Source of the DNA: an uncultured Lachnospiraceae bacterium
GTDB taxonomy: Bacteria > Bacillota > Clostridia > Lachnospirales > Lachnospiraceae
Length of the DNA: 35,292 nt
Assembly (NCBI GenBank): GCA_947631985.1
Contig: CANRNK010000009.1
Location: forward strand, 1 to 35,292
Direction: 5' to 3'
Shown: positions 23,804 to 31,157 of the stretch, one piece after another
How the letters are laid out: every line of letters begins with the position of its first letter
How positions within the stretch are numbered: position 1 is the first letter of the stretch
Notes under the pieces: generated by a model
Databases searched by the model: none
Told to the model about the DNA's origin: nothing
Seen by the model: the letters and a program-made list of their open reading frames with translations, nothing else
Translations under genes and position numbers: made by a program

Positions 23804-24478
23804 ATGATCAGAGAGGTAGATTTGGATGAAATATCAGATGGAAAAAGATATCATGCCAATGATCTGGTAAAAGCAGATTGTAATGATTGCATCAATTGTA
23901 ATGAATGTTGCACTGGCATGGGCAATTCGATTATACTGGACCCCTATGATATTGCACTGCTTTCAAGTGGACTAGAGCTAAGCTTTGAGCATTTAATGAA
24001 TGGGAAGATAGAATTGAATCTTGTGGATGGTCTTATCCTTCCGAACCTTGTCATGGATTCGGAGAGAGAACAATGCCTGTTTTTAAACCAACAGGGAAGA
24101 TGTAGCATTCATGCTTTCAGACCTGGCATTTGCAGACTGTTTCCTCTGGGGCGAGTGTATGAAAATAATTCGTTTCAGTATTTTTTGCAGACAAAAGAGT
24201 GTCGAAAGACAAACAGGACAAAAATCAAAGTAAAAAAATGGATTGGACTGCCGAATTTTAGGGACTATGAAAGTTTTGTTTTGCACTGGCATGATTTTTT
24301 ACTGGAGGTACAGCGCATAATCAGAGAGCATGCAGAAGCAGCATATGTAAAAAACCTCAATCTATACCTGTTAAAATTATTTTATCAGACAAGATATGAA
24401 GCAGATTCTGACTTCTTTTCTCAATTTGACCAGAGACTATCTATGGCAAAGGATTATGTGGGTTCACTTTCAGAATGA
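23804..24478 (+). CDS. YkgJ-family Cys-cluster protein
   Basis: A 224-residue cytosolic protein with the YkgJ/CxxCxxCC zinc- or iron-chelating signature: CNDCINCNECCTGMG near residue 25, followed by CLFLNQQGRCSIHAFRPGICRLFPLG and a last Cys in KECRK. The function of the family is not known; the cysteines suggest a metal or Fe-S site. The ATG at 23804, four bases after the eetB stop, gives the normal N-terminus; the track start lies inside eetB. This tight spacing suggests co-transcription with the FLEET genes, although it is not a core member of the system. Confidence 0.85.
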   Translation: MIREVDLDEISDGKRYHANDLVKADCNDCINCNECCTGMGNSIILDPYDIALLSSGLELSFEHLMNGKIELNLVDGLILPNLVMDSEREQCLFLNQQGRCSIHAFRPGICRLFPLGRVYENNSFQYFLQTKECRKTNRTKIKVKKWIGLPNFRDYESFVLHWHDFLLEVQRIIREHAEAAYVKNLNLYLLKLFYQTRYEADSDFFSQFDQRLSMAKDYVGSLSE

Positions 24479-24490
24479 CAGGAGGATGTT

Positions 24491-25549
24491 ATGTTTGTTA
24501 AAGTTTTTGTTATGACACACAAAGAATTTCCAATCCCACCTGACCCGGTTTACATTCCCTTGCAGGTTGGACGTAGTCTGTCGAATGATCTGGGCTTTTT
24601 GGGAGATCATACCGGAGACAATATTTCGGATAAAAACCGATCTTTTTGCGAATTGACTGGCATGTACTGGATTTGGAAGAACTTAAAAACAGAAGGGTAT
24701 GTTGGAGTGTGTCATTATAGAAGATATCCAGTTAATGAAAAGAACCTTATTATGACTGAAGAAGAGTATCTGTCCATTCTGAAAGAATATGAGTTTATCA
24801 CGACCAAAAAACTGACCCTCAATTTTTCTTATTACGATGGTTATGCAGCAAATCATAATATACGGGATTTAGATGTGACGGGTGAGGTGATTAGGGAGAA
24901 ATTTCCAGAGTATTATCCTGCGTTTCTAAGACTTGTGCATCAAAATCAGACCTATTTTGGGAACATTATCATCACATCGAAAGAAAATTTTGACGCATAT
25001 GCGTCCTGGGTCTTTGCTATTTTATTTGAGACAGAGGAAAGAATAGATATTTCAGAATATGATGATTATCACAAAAGAGTATTTGGATTTTTATCGGAAT
25101 TTCTTCTTACGGTATGGCTGGATGTGAATAGACTTTCCGTGTATGAAATTATGGTTGGGATGACTTCTGAAAAGTATGAAACCATGGATGTGAAAGACGC
25201 GATAGCTGCATACTTTGCAAAGAAGGACCTTGTGGGTGCAAAGAAATATTTACAGGACACGTTACAAAAAAGACCTGATATTTTAATGGAAGCATCGGAT
25301 ATAACGGGTGAGTTAAAACTTGCCATGCAAATGATAGCAACGTTTGAACGCGAATATCAGGAATCGAAAAGCGCATTATTAGATTCTGTACAGGATTTCA
25401 AAGAACTGGTAAAACATTTTGAAAAAGTGAATGCGATTGTCCGGAGGCAAAAAAATCTCACTTTTCAAACAGAAGATCTTGCATATTTACAGAGCAGATG
25501 CATTTCGAAGACGATGCTTCAAATTGCAATGGAACTAATGGTAAAATGA
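24491..25549 (+). CDS. DUF4422-domain protein (putative glycosyltransferase)
   Basis: A 352-residue protein whose first 230 residues fit DUF4422, a domain found in capsule and exopolysaccharide loci and thought to be a glycosyltransferase. Landmarks are VFVMTHKEF at the N-terminus, DNISDKNRSFCELTGMYWIWKN, VGVCHYRRYP, and FGFLSEFLLTVWLD. The last 110 residues form a helical, charged extension (coiled-coil-like, EREYQESKSALLDSVQDFKE) not usual in short members. No other sugar-polymer genes are nearby, so its target is unclear. RBS AGGAGG precedes the ATG, 12 bases after the YkgJ gene, so it may be the tail of the FLEET operon. Confidence 0.75.
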   Translation: MFVKVFVMTHKEFPIPPDPVYIPLQVGRSLSNDLGFLGDHTGDNISDKNRSFCELTGMYWIWKNLKTEGYVGVCHYRRYPVNEKNLIMTEEEYLSILKEYEFITTKKLTLNFSYYDGYAANHNIRDLDVTGEVIREKFPEYYPAFLRLVHQNQTYFGNIIITSKENFDAYASWVFAILFETEERIDISEYDDYHKRVFGFLSEFLLTVWLDVNRLSVYEIMVGMTSEKYETMDVKDAIAAYFAKKDLVGAKKYLQDTLQKRPDILMEASDITGELKLAMQMIATFEREYQESKSALLDSVQDFKELVKHFEKVNAIVRRQKNLTFQTEDLAYLQSRCISKTMLQIAMELMVK

Positions 25550-25607
25550 TACAAATTATTCTAAAGTGCGGTGGTTTTCTTGTATCTCGTCAGGAAAGGA
25601 GATTTGG

Positions 25608-26126
25608 ATGTTTGAAAAAGGGGAATATGTTTTTTATGGAAACAAGGGTGTCTGTGAAGTAATGGATATAGCAACCATGAATTTGACGGGAGTACCAAAA
25701 GACCGTCTTTTTTACGTGTTACATCCATATTTTTCAAAAGATGATAAAATCTTCACACCAATTGATAATGAAAAAATTGTAATCAGACGTCTCATCTCAA
25801 AGAAAAATGCAGAAAGCCTGATTGGAGAGATTGCAGAGATAGAGGAACTGCAAATTGCGGATGAGAAAATGAGAGAAGAGACCTATAAAGAATGTCTTAG
25901 AAGCTGTGAATGCAGAGAATGGGTTCGTATGATTAAAACTTTGCGAAGCAGGAAGAGTATAAGGATTCAAGATGGAAAAAAAACAACAGCTTCTGAAGAC
26001 AGATATCTCAAAATTGTAGAGGATTATCTTTACTCGGAACTTTCTATTCTTCTGGAAATGACAAAACAGGAAATTGCAGCATTGTTTGGAAGTAAGTTAG
26101 ATTGTAACGAAAAGAGGAGGCAATAA
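25608..26126 (+). CDS. CarD-like transcriptional regulator, copy 1
   Basis: A 172-residue protein with an N-terminal CarD/CdnL Tudor-like RNA polymerase interaction domain (MFEKGEYVFYGNKGVCEVMDI, then LFYVLHPYFSKDDKIFTPIDN and IVIRRLISKKNAESLI), followed by an all-helical C-terminal region that in CarD proteins contacts promoter DNA. Such proteins modulate open-complex stability rather than bind operators. The ATG at 25608 follows AAAGGAG and starts exactly at the domain; the track start at 25566 adds an unsupported tail. A diverged second copy follows at 26299. Confidence 0.85.
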   Translation: MFEKGEYVFYGNKGVCEVMDIATMNLTGVPKDRLFYVLHPYFSKDDKIFTPIDNEKIVIRRLISKKNAESLIGEIAEIEELQIADEKMREETYKECLRSCECREWVRMIKTLRSRKSIRIQDGKKTTASEDRYLKIVEDYLYSELSILLEMTKQEIAALFGSKLDCNEKRRQ

Positions 26127-26182
26127 GAATTGTCACTATAAAAAAGCAATGTTTTCCTATAAACTTCTGCGAAATGACGAAA

Positions 26183-26224
26183 ATGGGAATCTATCCCCAT
26201 TTAGTGGCGAAAATGTGCTATAAT
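26183..26224 (+). promoter_or_regulatory. Promoter and inverted repeat ahead of CarD copy 2
   Basis: TGCTATAAT (ending 26224) is an extended -10 element about 75 bases upstream of the second CarD gene. Where the -35 would be lies the inverted repeat ATGGG (26183-26187) / CCCAT (26196-26200). GCGAAA also recurs nearby. The second copy therefore probably has its own, regulated promoter. Confidence 0.5.
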
Positions 26225-26298
26225 AGGTTTAGTTCCTGTATACGATAGGAATTTTGTTCGGGATTCTATTCAAAGGCACAGAAAGTCAGGGTAGTAAT

Positions 26299-26793
26299 AT
26301 GTACAGGATTGATGATATTGTCGTTTACAAAAGCAATGGAGTTTGCAAAATAGAAGATATCTGCGTTCCGGAGTTTATTTCAAGCCAGGAAGTATATTAT
26401 AGAATACGTCCTTTTTATGAAAATGGTGGCAAGATTTATGTGAAGATAACCAATGGAGATACCGTTCTAAGACCAACCATCAGTAAGGAAGAAGCACAGG
26501 ATGACCTGATGAATATAAAAGATGAAGAGGGTATTTACCAAAGCAATGATAAAGTCCGTGAACGTGAATTTAGTGAGATTTTGAAGTCCTGTGATTTTTG
26601 GAGATGTCTTTTGATGATGAAGGGTATTGTCGGAGAAGCAGAGAGAAGAGAAGAAAAAGGAAAACGTCTTAACATGACTGATGAAAGATGTCTGCAAAGA
26701 GTTGAGAAATTCTTAAACGCAGAATATTCAGTTGCCTGTGAAGTTTCCATTGATGAAGCACGAACAGCACTGGAGCAGGCTTTTGCAGTCTGA
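26299..26793 (+). CDS. CarD-like transcriptional regulator, copy 2
   Basis: A 164-residue paralogue of the preceding gene with the same order of parts: MYRIDDIVVYKSNGVCKIEDI, YYRIRPFYENGGKIYVKITNGD, VLRPTISKEEAQDDLM, then a helical region with FSEILKSCDFWRCLLMMKGI, aligning with the YKECLRSCECREWVRMIKTL region of copy 1. Similarity is clear but low, so this is an old duplication. The ATG at 26299 is chosen because it starts at the domain; the ribosome site (CAGGGTAG) is moderate. It has its own promoter region and may be controlled separately from copy 1. Confidence 0.83.
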   Translation: MYRIDDIVVYKSNGVCKIEDICVPEFISSQEVYYRIRPFYENGGKIYVKITNGDTVLRPTISKEEAQDDLMNIKDEEGIYQSNDKVREREFSEILKSCDFWRCLLMMKGIVGEAERREEKGKRLNMTDERCLQRVEKFLNAEYSVACEVSIDEARTALEQAFAV

Positions 26794-26826
26794 TTGAAAA
26801 TAGATATAAAATAAAAATGAAATAGC

Positions 26827-26860
26827 TTGACAACTGTTAACATAGGTGTTATTGTTAACA
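26827..26860 (+). promoter_or_regulatory. cspA promoter overlapped by a GTTAAC inverted repeat
   Basis: TTGACA (26827-26832), a 17-base spacer and TATTGT (26850-26855). The spacer and -10 are covered by TGTTAAC (26835-26841) and GTTAAC(A) (26854-26860), which could be an operator. Transcription from here would give the cold-shock gene an untranslated leader of about 115 bases. Confidence 0.6.
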
Positions 26861-26976
26861 AGTATTCAATCTGAAATTGAGCTGGCCGTAGTTGCAAGTA
26901 GTTTGAGGATTTGCAATTGTGACTGGTTTTTTTTATTAGATAATTGATACAAAAATATTATAATGGAGGTACTAAA

Positions 26977-27189
26977 ATGAATAACGGTACAGTAAAGTGG
27001 TTTAACTCACAAAAAGGATTTGGATTTATCACAAACGATAATGGCGGAGAAGATGTATTTGTACATTTTTCAGCAATCGTTTCAGACGGCTTTAAAAGCC
27101 TTGAAGATGGACAGAGAGTAACATTTGATGTTGAAACTGATCCTAAAGACAGCAGAAAATTAAAAGCTGTTAATGTTTGCAGAGCATAA
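26977..27189 (+). CDS. cspA: Cold-shock protein (CspA family)
   Basis: A 70-residue single cold-shock domain with both RNA-binding motifs, KGFGFIT (RNP1) and DVFVHFSAI (RNP2), starting [17 protein letters not shown]. It acts as an RNA chaperone that melts structured mRNA. The ATG at 26977 follows TGGAGGT; the track's longer start is unsupported. The long A/T-rich leader is typical of csp genes, whose 5' UTRs are often temperature-responsive. A UUCG-type terminator follows about 100 bases downstream. Confidence 0.95.
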   Translation: MNNGTVKWFNSQKGFGFITNDNGGEDVFVHFSAIVSDGFKSLEDGQRVTFDVETDPKDSRKLKAVNVCRA

Positions 27190-27287
27190 TTCTGTAAAAA
27201 AAAATACCTTGATTTATTGATGTTAGAATTATTCTTTTGTAAGACCATCCATTGAATATTTGTATCAATTTGTTGTAGACATTTTTT

Positions 27288-27312
27288 GACAGCCTTCGGG
27301 CTGTCTTTTTTT
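27288..27312 (+). terminator. cspA terminator with TTCG tetraloop
   Basis: GACAGCC-TTCG-GGCTGTC followed by seven T: a perfect 7-bp stem closed by the stable UUCG loop. It faces the plus strand; the T-run is lacking on the other side. Confidence 0.9.
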
Positions 27313-27328
27313 GCGTAAAATTATTAAA

Positions 27329-28111
27329 TTAATTAGAGGATAAACTTTCAAGTTCAGCTTTTGTAAGTTCGCGATATTTTCCTGGTTGAAGTGTTTCGTC
27401 AAGCGCAACACCACCTATAGAGATACGCTTAAGATAAAAAATATGACAACCACAAGCTTTTAACATGCGTTTAACCTGATGCTTTCTCCCCTCTGAAATT
27501 GTAATGAAACCTGCTAAAACAGACTGAAACGAATTGTTTCTCTTTGACTTTTCGTCGATAAAAGAATCTATTTCTTGCTTGAATTCTGAAAAAAACCCCT
27601 CTTTAGAGATTCTTATTTTAGCGGGTCTGGTTATTGGCGCTTCAGGCTGAATCAAAATTCCTGTCTCTAGAGTGTGAATCTGAGCACTATTTAGAGTGCC
27701 AAAGGCCCAAAAAAAATATGTTTTTTCAACGTGCTTGTCGGGATACATGAGCTGGTGGTTGAACATCCCATCGTTCGTAATCAATAGGAGGCCTTCCGTA
27801 TCCTTATCTAATCTTCCGACAGGAAATAGACCTTTGTAATCAATATTCTGGAGGTAATCAAATACTGTGATATCTTTCTTGTCGCTTCGCGCAGTCACGC
27901 AACCGGACGGCTTGTGAAACATATAATAGACATTTTCTTTGTATGGAATTGCTTCGTTTAAATATTCAATCACATCACGATGTTCATTGATTTCCGAAGC
28001 CGGAATGGTTTCTGTTTGCCCGTTCACCTTAACGTGTCCTTCTTTAATTAAGATACGAATCGCTTTTCGTCTTTCTATTGAAGACTCTGATAGAAATTTA
28101 TCTAATCTCAT
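27329..28111 (-). CDS. rsuA: RsuA-family rRNA pseudouridine synthase
   Basis: A 260-residue pseudouridine synthase with an N-terminal S4 RNA-binding domain (MRLDKFLSE, KEGHVKVNGQ) and a catalytic domain containing PVGRLDKDTEGLLLITND, where the Asp after GRL is the nucleophile, and the family block ISEGRKHQVKRML. Length and order fit RsuA, which modifies U516 of 16S rRNA, although RluB/RluE relatives are similar. It is a single gene on the minus strand. It has AGGATA upstream of the start and no other minus-strand gene beside it. Confidence 0.88.
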   Translation of the reverse strand: MRLDKFLSESSIERRKAIRILIKEGHVKVNGQTETIPASEINEHRDVIEYLNEAIPYKENVYYMFHKPSGCVTARSDKKDITVFDYLQNIDYKGLFPVGRLDKDTEGLLLITNDGMFNHQLMYPDKHVEKTYFFWAFGTLNSAQIHTLETGILIQPEAPITRPAKIRISKEGFFSEFKQEIDSFIDEKSKRNNSFQSVLAGFITISEGRKHQVKRMLKACGCHIFYLKRISIGGVALDETLQPGKYRELTKAELESLSSN

Positions 28112-28288
28112 AGTTATCCTATTTTATGAAGATGAGATACCCCAAAATCCATTTTAGGAATGAATTCTTTTGGCGTACTCAATCAAACAACTCTTTCATC
28201 AGTATTTTACTAAGGGGTAATGTCTGTTTCTATTGTTAATCATACTTTATTTTTCGCAATTAAGATAGGTTGTGTATCTTTTTTCTAA

Positions 28289-28318
28289 TTGCTTTGGAAA
28301 GAGAGAATGTGATAACAT
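28289..28318 (+). promoter_or_regulatory. Candidate promoter for the LCMT-like methyltransferase
   Basis: TTGCTT, an 18-base spacer and TAACAT lie about 40 bases upstream of the start in the divergent gap between rsuA and the methyltransferase gene. Confidence 0.45.
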
Positions 28319-28357
28319 AGAGCCGTACAGAAGGCTTTACAAGAAGGGATGGTCATA

Positions 28358-29164
28358 TTGAAAGAAAAGATACATTTGGAAAAAGAAATGGAGACTTTGT
28401 TGATTCCCCTGTATGGCAGAGCAAAAATGTCTGAGGAGGGATTGTGTAAAGATATATATGCGAAGCAGACTCTCCGAGCAATTGATTATGATTTTGATAA
28501 ATTAAAGATAGCGAAAAAACTGCAGATTTTTATGGCTATTCGAAGTAGTATACTTGATGATTACATAAAAGACTTTCTTGAAACACGCGAGAACTCTTTG
28601 GTTATAAGCCTTGGAAGTGGGCTGGATGCAAGATATGCCAGGATGAGGGGGTATCGGGAATGGATTGACCTTGATTATCCCGAAGTTGCCCTGCTTCGAG
28701 AAAAAGTACTACCGGAGCATGAAAATCATAGAACTATCGCATCTTCTGTCACTGATGGGGAATGGATTGCTAACCTAGCTTATGAGGAGAGGGAAGTTCT
28801 AGTGATTGCAGAAGGTCTTCTTATGTATCTGGCGGAGGATGAAATTGACCGGATTTTAGATGCCCTAATAGTAAAGTTTCCGAATACAACCTTCATTTTT
28901 GATGCTTATTCTAAGCTTACTGTTCGTAAAATCAAAGGACAGTCTACTTTGAAGAAAACAGGGGCTACAATTCGGTGGGGGATTGATAACCCGCAAGAGA
29001 TAGAAAGCCGACATAAAAATTTGTGCTATATAAAAACATTATATTTGACTGATGAAAAACATATTAGGAAACTAAGGTATCTATACCGGGTGATGTTTCG
29101 CCTGGCCGGAAAGTTTGAAATGGCGAAAGAGGCGCATCGCATCCTAATTTATCAAACAAAATAA
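28358..29164 (+). CDS. Class I SAM methyltransferase, leucine carboxyl methyltransferase (LCMT/PPM) family
   Basis: A 268-residue SAM-dependent O-methyltransferase of the COG3315 group. The SAM-binding block is VISLGSGLDARYARM, followed by WIDLDYPEVALLREKVL and the family motif VLVIAEGLLMYLAEDEI. Members methylate carboxyl groups of proteins or small molecules such as polyketides; the substrate here is unknown. Two starts are possible: the ATG at 28349, which touches the ribosome site AAGAAGGG, and the TTG at 28358, which has proper spacing and is preferred. It stands alone, transcribed away from rsuA. Confidence 0.8.
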   Translation: MKEKIHLEKEMETLLIPLYGRAKMSEEGLCKDIYAKQTLRAIDYDFDKLKIAKKLQIFMAIRSSILDDYIKDFLETRENSLVISLGSGLDARYARMRGYREWIDLDYPEVALLREKVLPEHENHRTIASSVTDGEWIANLAYEEREVLVIAEGLLMYLAEDEIDRILDALIVKFPNTTFIFDAYSKLTVRKIKGQSTLKKTGATIRWGIDNPQEIESRHKNLCYIKTLYLTDEKHIRKLRYLYRVMFRLAGKFEMAKEAHRILIYQTK

Positions 29165-29200
29165 ATAGAAAATACGGTAAAATCAGAAAGGAAACATACG

Positions 29201-29320
29201 ATGATAAAAATACTTTTCGTCTGCCATGGCAACATCCGAGACTAGTGATGAAACCCGCATAAATACTGGATTTGTAGTGATGAGAAGACTGAATTTACAC
29301 CTTTTTTATACCGAATGGTG
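29201..29320 (+). pseudogene. Remnant of a low-molecular-weight protein tyrosine phosphatase
   Basis: After a ribosome site (AGAAAGGAAA), the frame starts MIKILFVCHGNIR and then stops at 29245. LFVCHGNI is the P-loop start of low-molecular-weight phosphatases (CxxxxxRS), but the second Cys and the Ser-Pro are lost by a small deletion. Further codons in the same frame past the stop (TSDET, then VVMRRLNL) faintly recall the next conserved region, seen as GEETGNP and VAILKKHGI in the intact paralogue at 32506. It cannot encode an active enzyme. The exact 3' limit is uncertain. Confidence 0.6.
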
Positions 29321-29361
29321 GATGTTACCTAGAATATATTTATGTAATAGAGAAAAAATGA

Positions 29362-29427
29362 ATAGTTAATTTGACCATCACAGATAGCCAATTTGATCAT
29401 TTGAAGAAAGATGATTAAATTGGCTAT
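29362..29427. promoter_or_regulatory. Three-copy operator-like array ahead of the Fic gene
   Basis: A 17-base motif ATAGYYAATTTRAYCAT appears at 29362-29378 (ATAGTTAATTTGACCAT), at 29384-29400 (ATAGCCAATTTGATCAT) and inverted at 29411-29427. The last two form a 17-bp near-perfect hairpin with a 10-base loop. There is no useful T-run, so a DNA-binding array is likelier than a terminator. A weaker inverted copy starts near 29478. The rest of 29165-29512 holds the phosphatase remnant and otherwise nothing recognised. Confidence 0.6.
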
Positions 29428-29512
29428 TTACAATGGTAAAAATGAATCATATAATTCAATTAGATCAAAATTGCAAAAATGATAAAATTAAAATTTGAAT
29501 GAGGTAATTAAA

Positions 29513-30574
29513 ATGCGTGATTACGATTATAGTAAAAAATGGAAAGATTTGCTGACGCCGGATATTGTGTCATTGCTTTCTAAAATACATGAATTCAAAG
29601 GTGAACAGACTTTATTTATTGAGTCGTATGCTGATGAATTAACAGAATTAGTTGAAATAGCTAAGATACAGAGTGTCGAAGCTTCTAATAGAATAGAAGG
29701 TATTTATACTTCAGATGAACGATTGAAAAAAATCGTCCAGGCAAAAACTACGCCAACAACCAGGAATGAATTAGAAATAGCTGGATATAGGGATGTACTC
29801 AATACAATCCACGATAGCTATGAGCATATACCGATCAAGCCTGCTATCATCTTACAATTGCATAGAGATTTATATAAGTTCAGTGGAATAGAAAGTGGAG
29901 GGCGTTATAAAAATGCTGATAATGTCATTGCTGAAATGGACAGTCAGGGAAATAAAAAAGTAAGGTTTGAACCGGTTGCTTCATGGGAAACACCAGAATC
30001 TATAGAAAAACTTTGCCAGGCATTTAATGATGTGATAAAGAATAATGATTTGGTCGATCCTTTACTTATTATACCAATGTTTGTAATTGATTTTTTATGT
30101 ATTCATCCATTTAATGATGGAAATGGACGAATGAGCCGCTTACTTACATTATTACTTTTATATCGTTCTGGATATATTGTTGGAAAATATATCAGTATCG
30201 AAAAACTGGTTGAATTATCAAAAGAGACATATTATGAAGCTTTACAGGCTAGTTCTATAGCTTGGCATGAAAATGAAAGCGATTATGCTCCATTTGTAAG
30301 ATATACATTAGGAACCATTGTAAATGCGTATCGAGATTTCTCTTCCAGAGTAAAATTACTTACAACAAGCGGTTTGTCTAAACCGGGCAGAATAAGAGAA
30401 GTTATTAAAGAAACAATGGGGAAGATAACAAAGACAGAGATTATGACAAAATGTCCTGATATTAGTCAGGTGACAGTACAAAGAGCATTAAATGATTTAG
30501 TAAAAAGTGGTGAAATCATAAAAATAGGTGGCGGACGCTACACTTCCTATACATGGAACAGAGAGGACGAATAA
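29513..30574 (+). CDS. Fic-family protein with N-terminal inhibitory motif and C-terminal winged helix
   Basis: A 353-residue Fic protein, a family that AMPylates or otherwise nucleotidylates hydroxyl side chains. The catalytic loop HPFNDGNGRMSR matches HPFxxGNGRxxR in full. An inhibitory helix motif of the (S/T)xxxE(G/N) type is present near the N-terminus (SNRIEG, residues about 61-66), so activity should be self-restrained. The C-terminal 60 residues look like a winged helix (KTEIMTKCPDISQVTVQRALNDLVKSG), as in DNA-binding Fic proteins. The ATG at 29513 follows GAGGT; the track TTG at 29495 is less likely. An hsdM relic follows directly, consistent with the common link of such Fic genes to type I restriction loci. 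Confidence 0.9.
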   Translation: MRDYDYSKKWKDLLTPDIVSLLSKIHEFKGEQTLFIESYADELTELVEIAKIQSVEASNRIEGIYTSDERLKKIVQAKTTPTTRNELEIAGYRDVLNTIHDSYEHIPIKPAIILQLHRDLYKFSGIESGGRYKNADNVIAEMDSQGNKKVRFEPVASWETPESIEKLCQAFNDVIKNNDLVDPLLIIPMFVIDFLCIHPFNDGNGRMSRLLTLLLLYRSGYIVGKYISIEKLVELSKETYYEALQASSIAWHENESDYAPFVRYTLGTIVNAYRDFSSRVKLLTTSGLSKPGRIREVIKETMGKITKTEIMTKCPDISQVTVQRALNDLVKSGEIIKIGGGRYTSYTWNREDE

Positions 30575-30575
30575 A

Positions 30576-30626
30576 ATGATAACTGGTGATTTGAAAAATA
30601 AAATTGATAGTTTATGGGATGTTTAA
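30576..30626 (+). pseudogene. hsdM relic: first 16 codons of a type I restriction methylase
   Basis: One base after the Fic stop, a frame reads MITGDLKNKIDSLWDV and stops. This matches the usual start of HsdM (MxTGExxxKxDxxWD, then FW). Nothing further of hsdM, hsdS or hsdR was recognised before the integrase remnant 90 bases on, so the rest of the system has been deleted. The match is short but the placement after a Fic gene supports it. Confidence 0.65.
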
Positions 30627-30715
30627 AAAGATACTGAAGTATACTGATTTATGAAAAAAAATCATAGCAAGTAAAACGTGGAATGAATTACTTACATGTT
30701 GATGTGAACTATTAA

Positions 30716-31039
30716 GTTTGTATAGGAATATATAAAACAGACAATGTGGAGGTTGGCAGGTACAATTATATTTATAAGGTGCAGATGCCGAATATTACGC
30801 CGCATGTATGCAAGCACACCTATTGCAGCAATCAAGCCAAGGCTGGCATGAACACCAAGACATTACAATACCTTATGGGACATTCAGAAATTTCGGTTAC
30901 GATGAATGTGTACACACACATTAATTATGATGATGCGGAGAAAGAACTTAGGCGAATGGAGGAGTTCAGAAAGGCACAGGCGGAAATAGAGAAGACAGAT
31001 TCCAAACCAGTATCGCAGAAACTATTCAAAGCAATTTAA
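30716..31039 (+). pseudogene. 3' remnant of a tyrosine recombinase (integrase)
   Basis: About 105 open codons encode only the C-terminal catalytic end: TPHVCKHTYCSNQAKAGM, LQYLMGHSEISVTMNVYTH and a charged tail. GHSEISVTMNVYTH supplies the second His and the Tyr nucleophile. HxxRH has become HVCKH, losing an essential Arg, and the N-terminal and first catalytic Arg regions are missing. It resembles integrases of Clostridia conjugative elements or those beside type I restriction loci. The upstream frame is closed by TAA at 30713, so no full protein can be made. It is followed by a good terminator. Confidence 0.8.
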
Positions 31040-31051
31040 TACAGCTTGACG

Positions 31052-31082
31052 AGGTGTTCTGCATTGCGGGACACCTTTTTTT
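31052..31082 (+). terminator. Terminator after the integrase remnant
   Basis: AGGTGTTC and GGACACCT pair (one G-U) around a 9-base loop, followed by seven or more T. It isolates the decayed island from the GGDEF gene. Confidence 0.8.
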
Positions 31083-31157
31083 ATTGTATGATGAAATGGT
31101 AATTTGTGCTTAAAAAGTGCAGGATTATAAAAAATATAAAAATAAGGATAGAATAAA

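Noticed and set aside
29384-29427. Intrinsic terminator after the methyltransferase gene
   Set aside because: The stem is strong but A+T-rich and has no T-run after it; a third direct copy of the same motif points to a protein-binding array instead.
30716-31039. Functional short integrase
   Set aside because: The N-terminal DNA-binding and first catalytic regions are missing, the frame is closed upstream, and the HxxR Arg is replaced by Lys.
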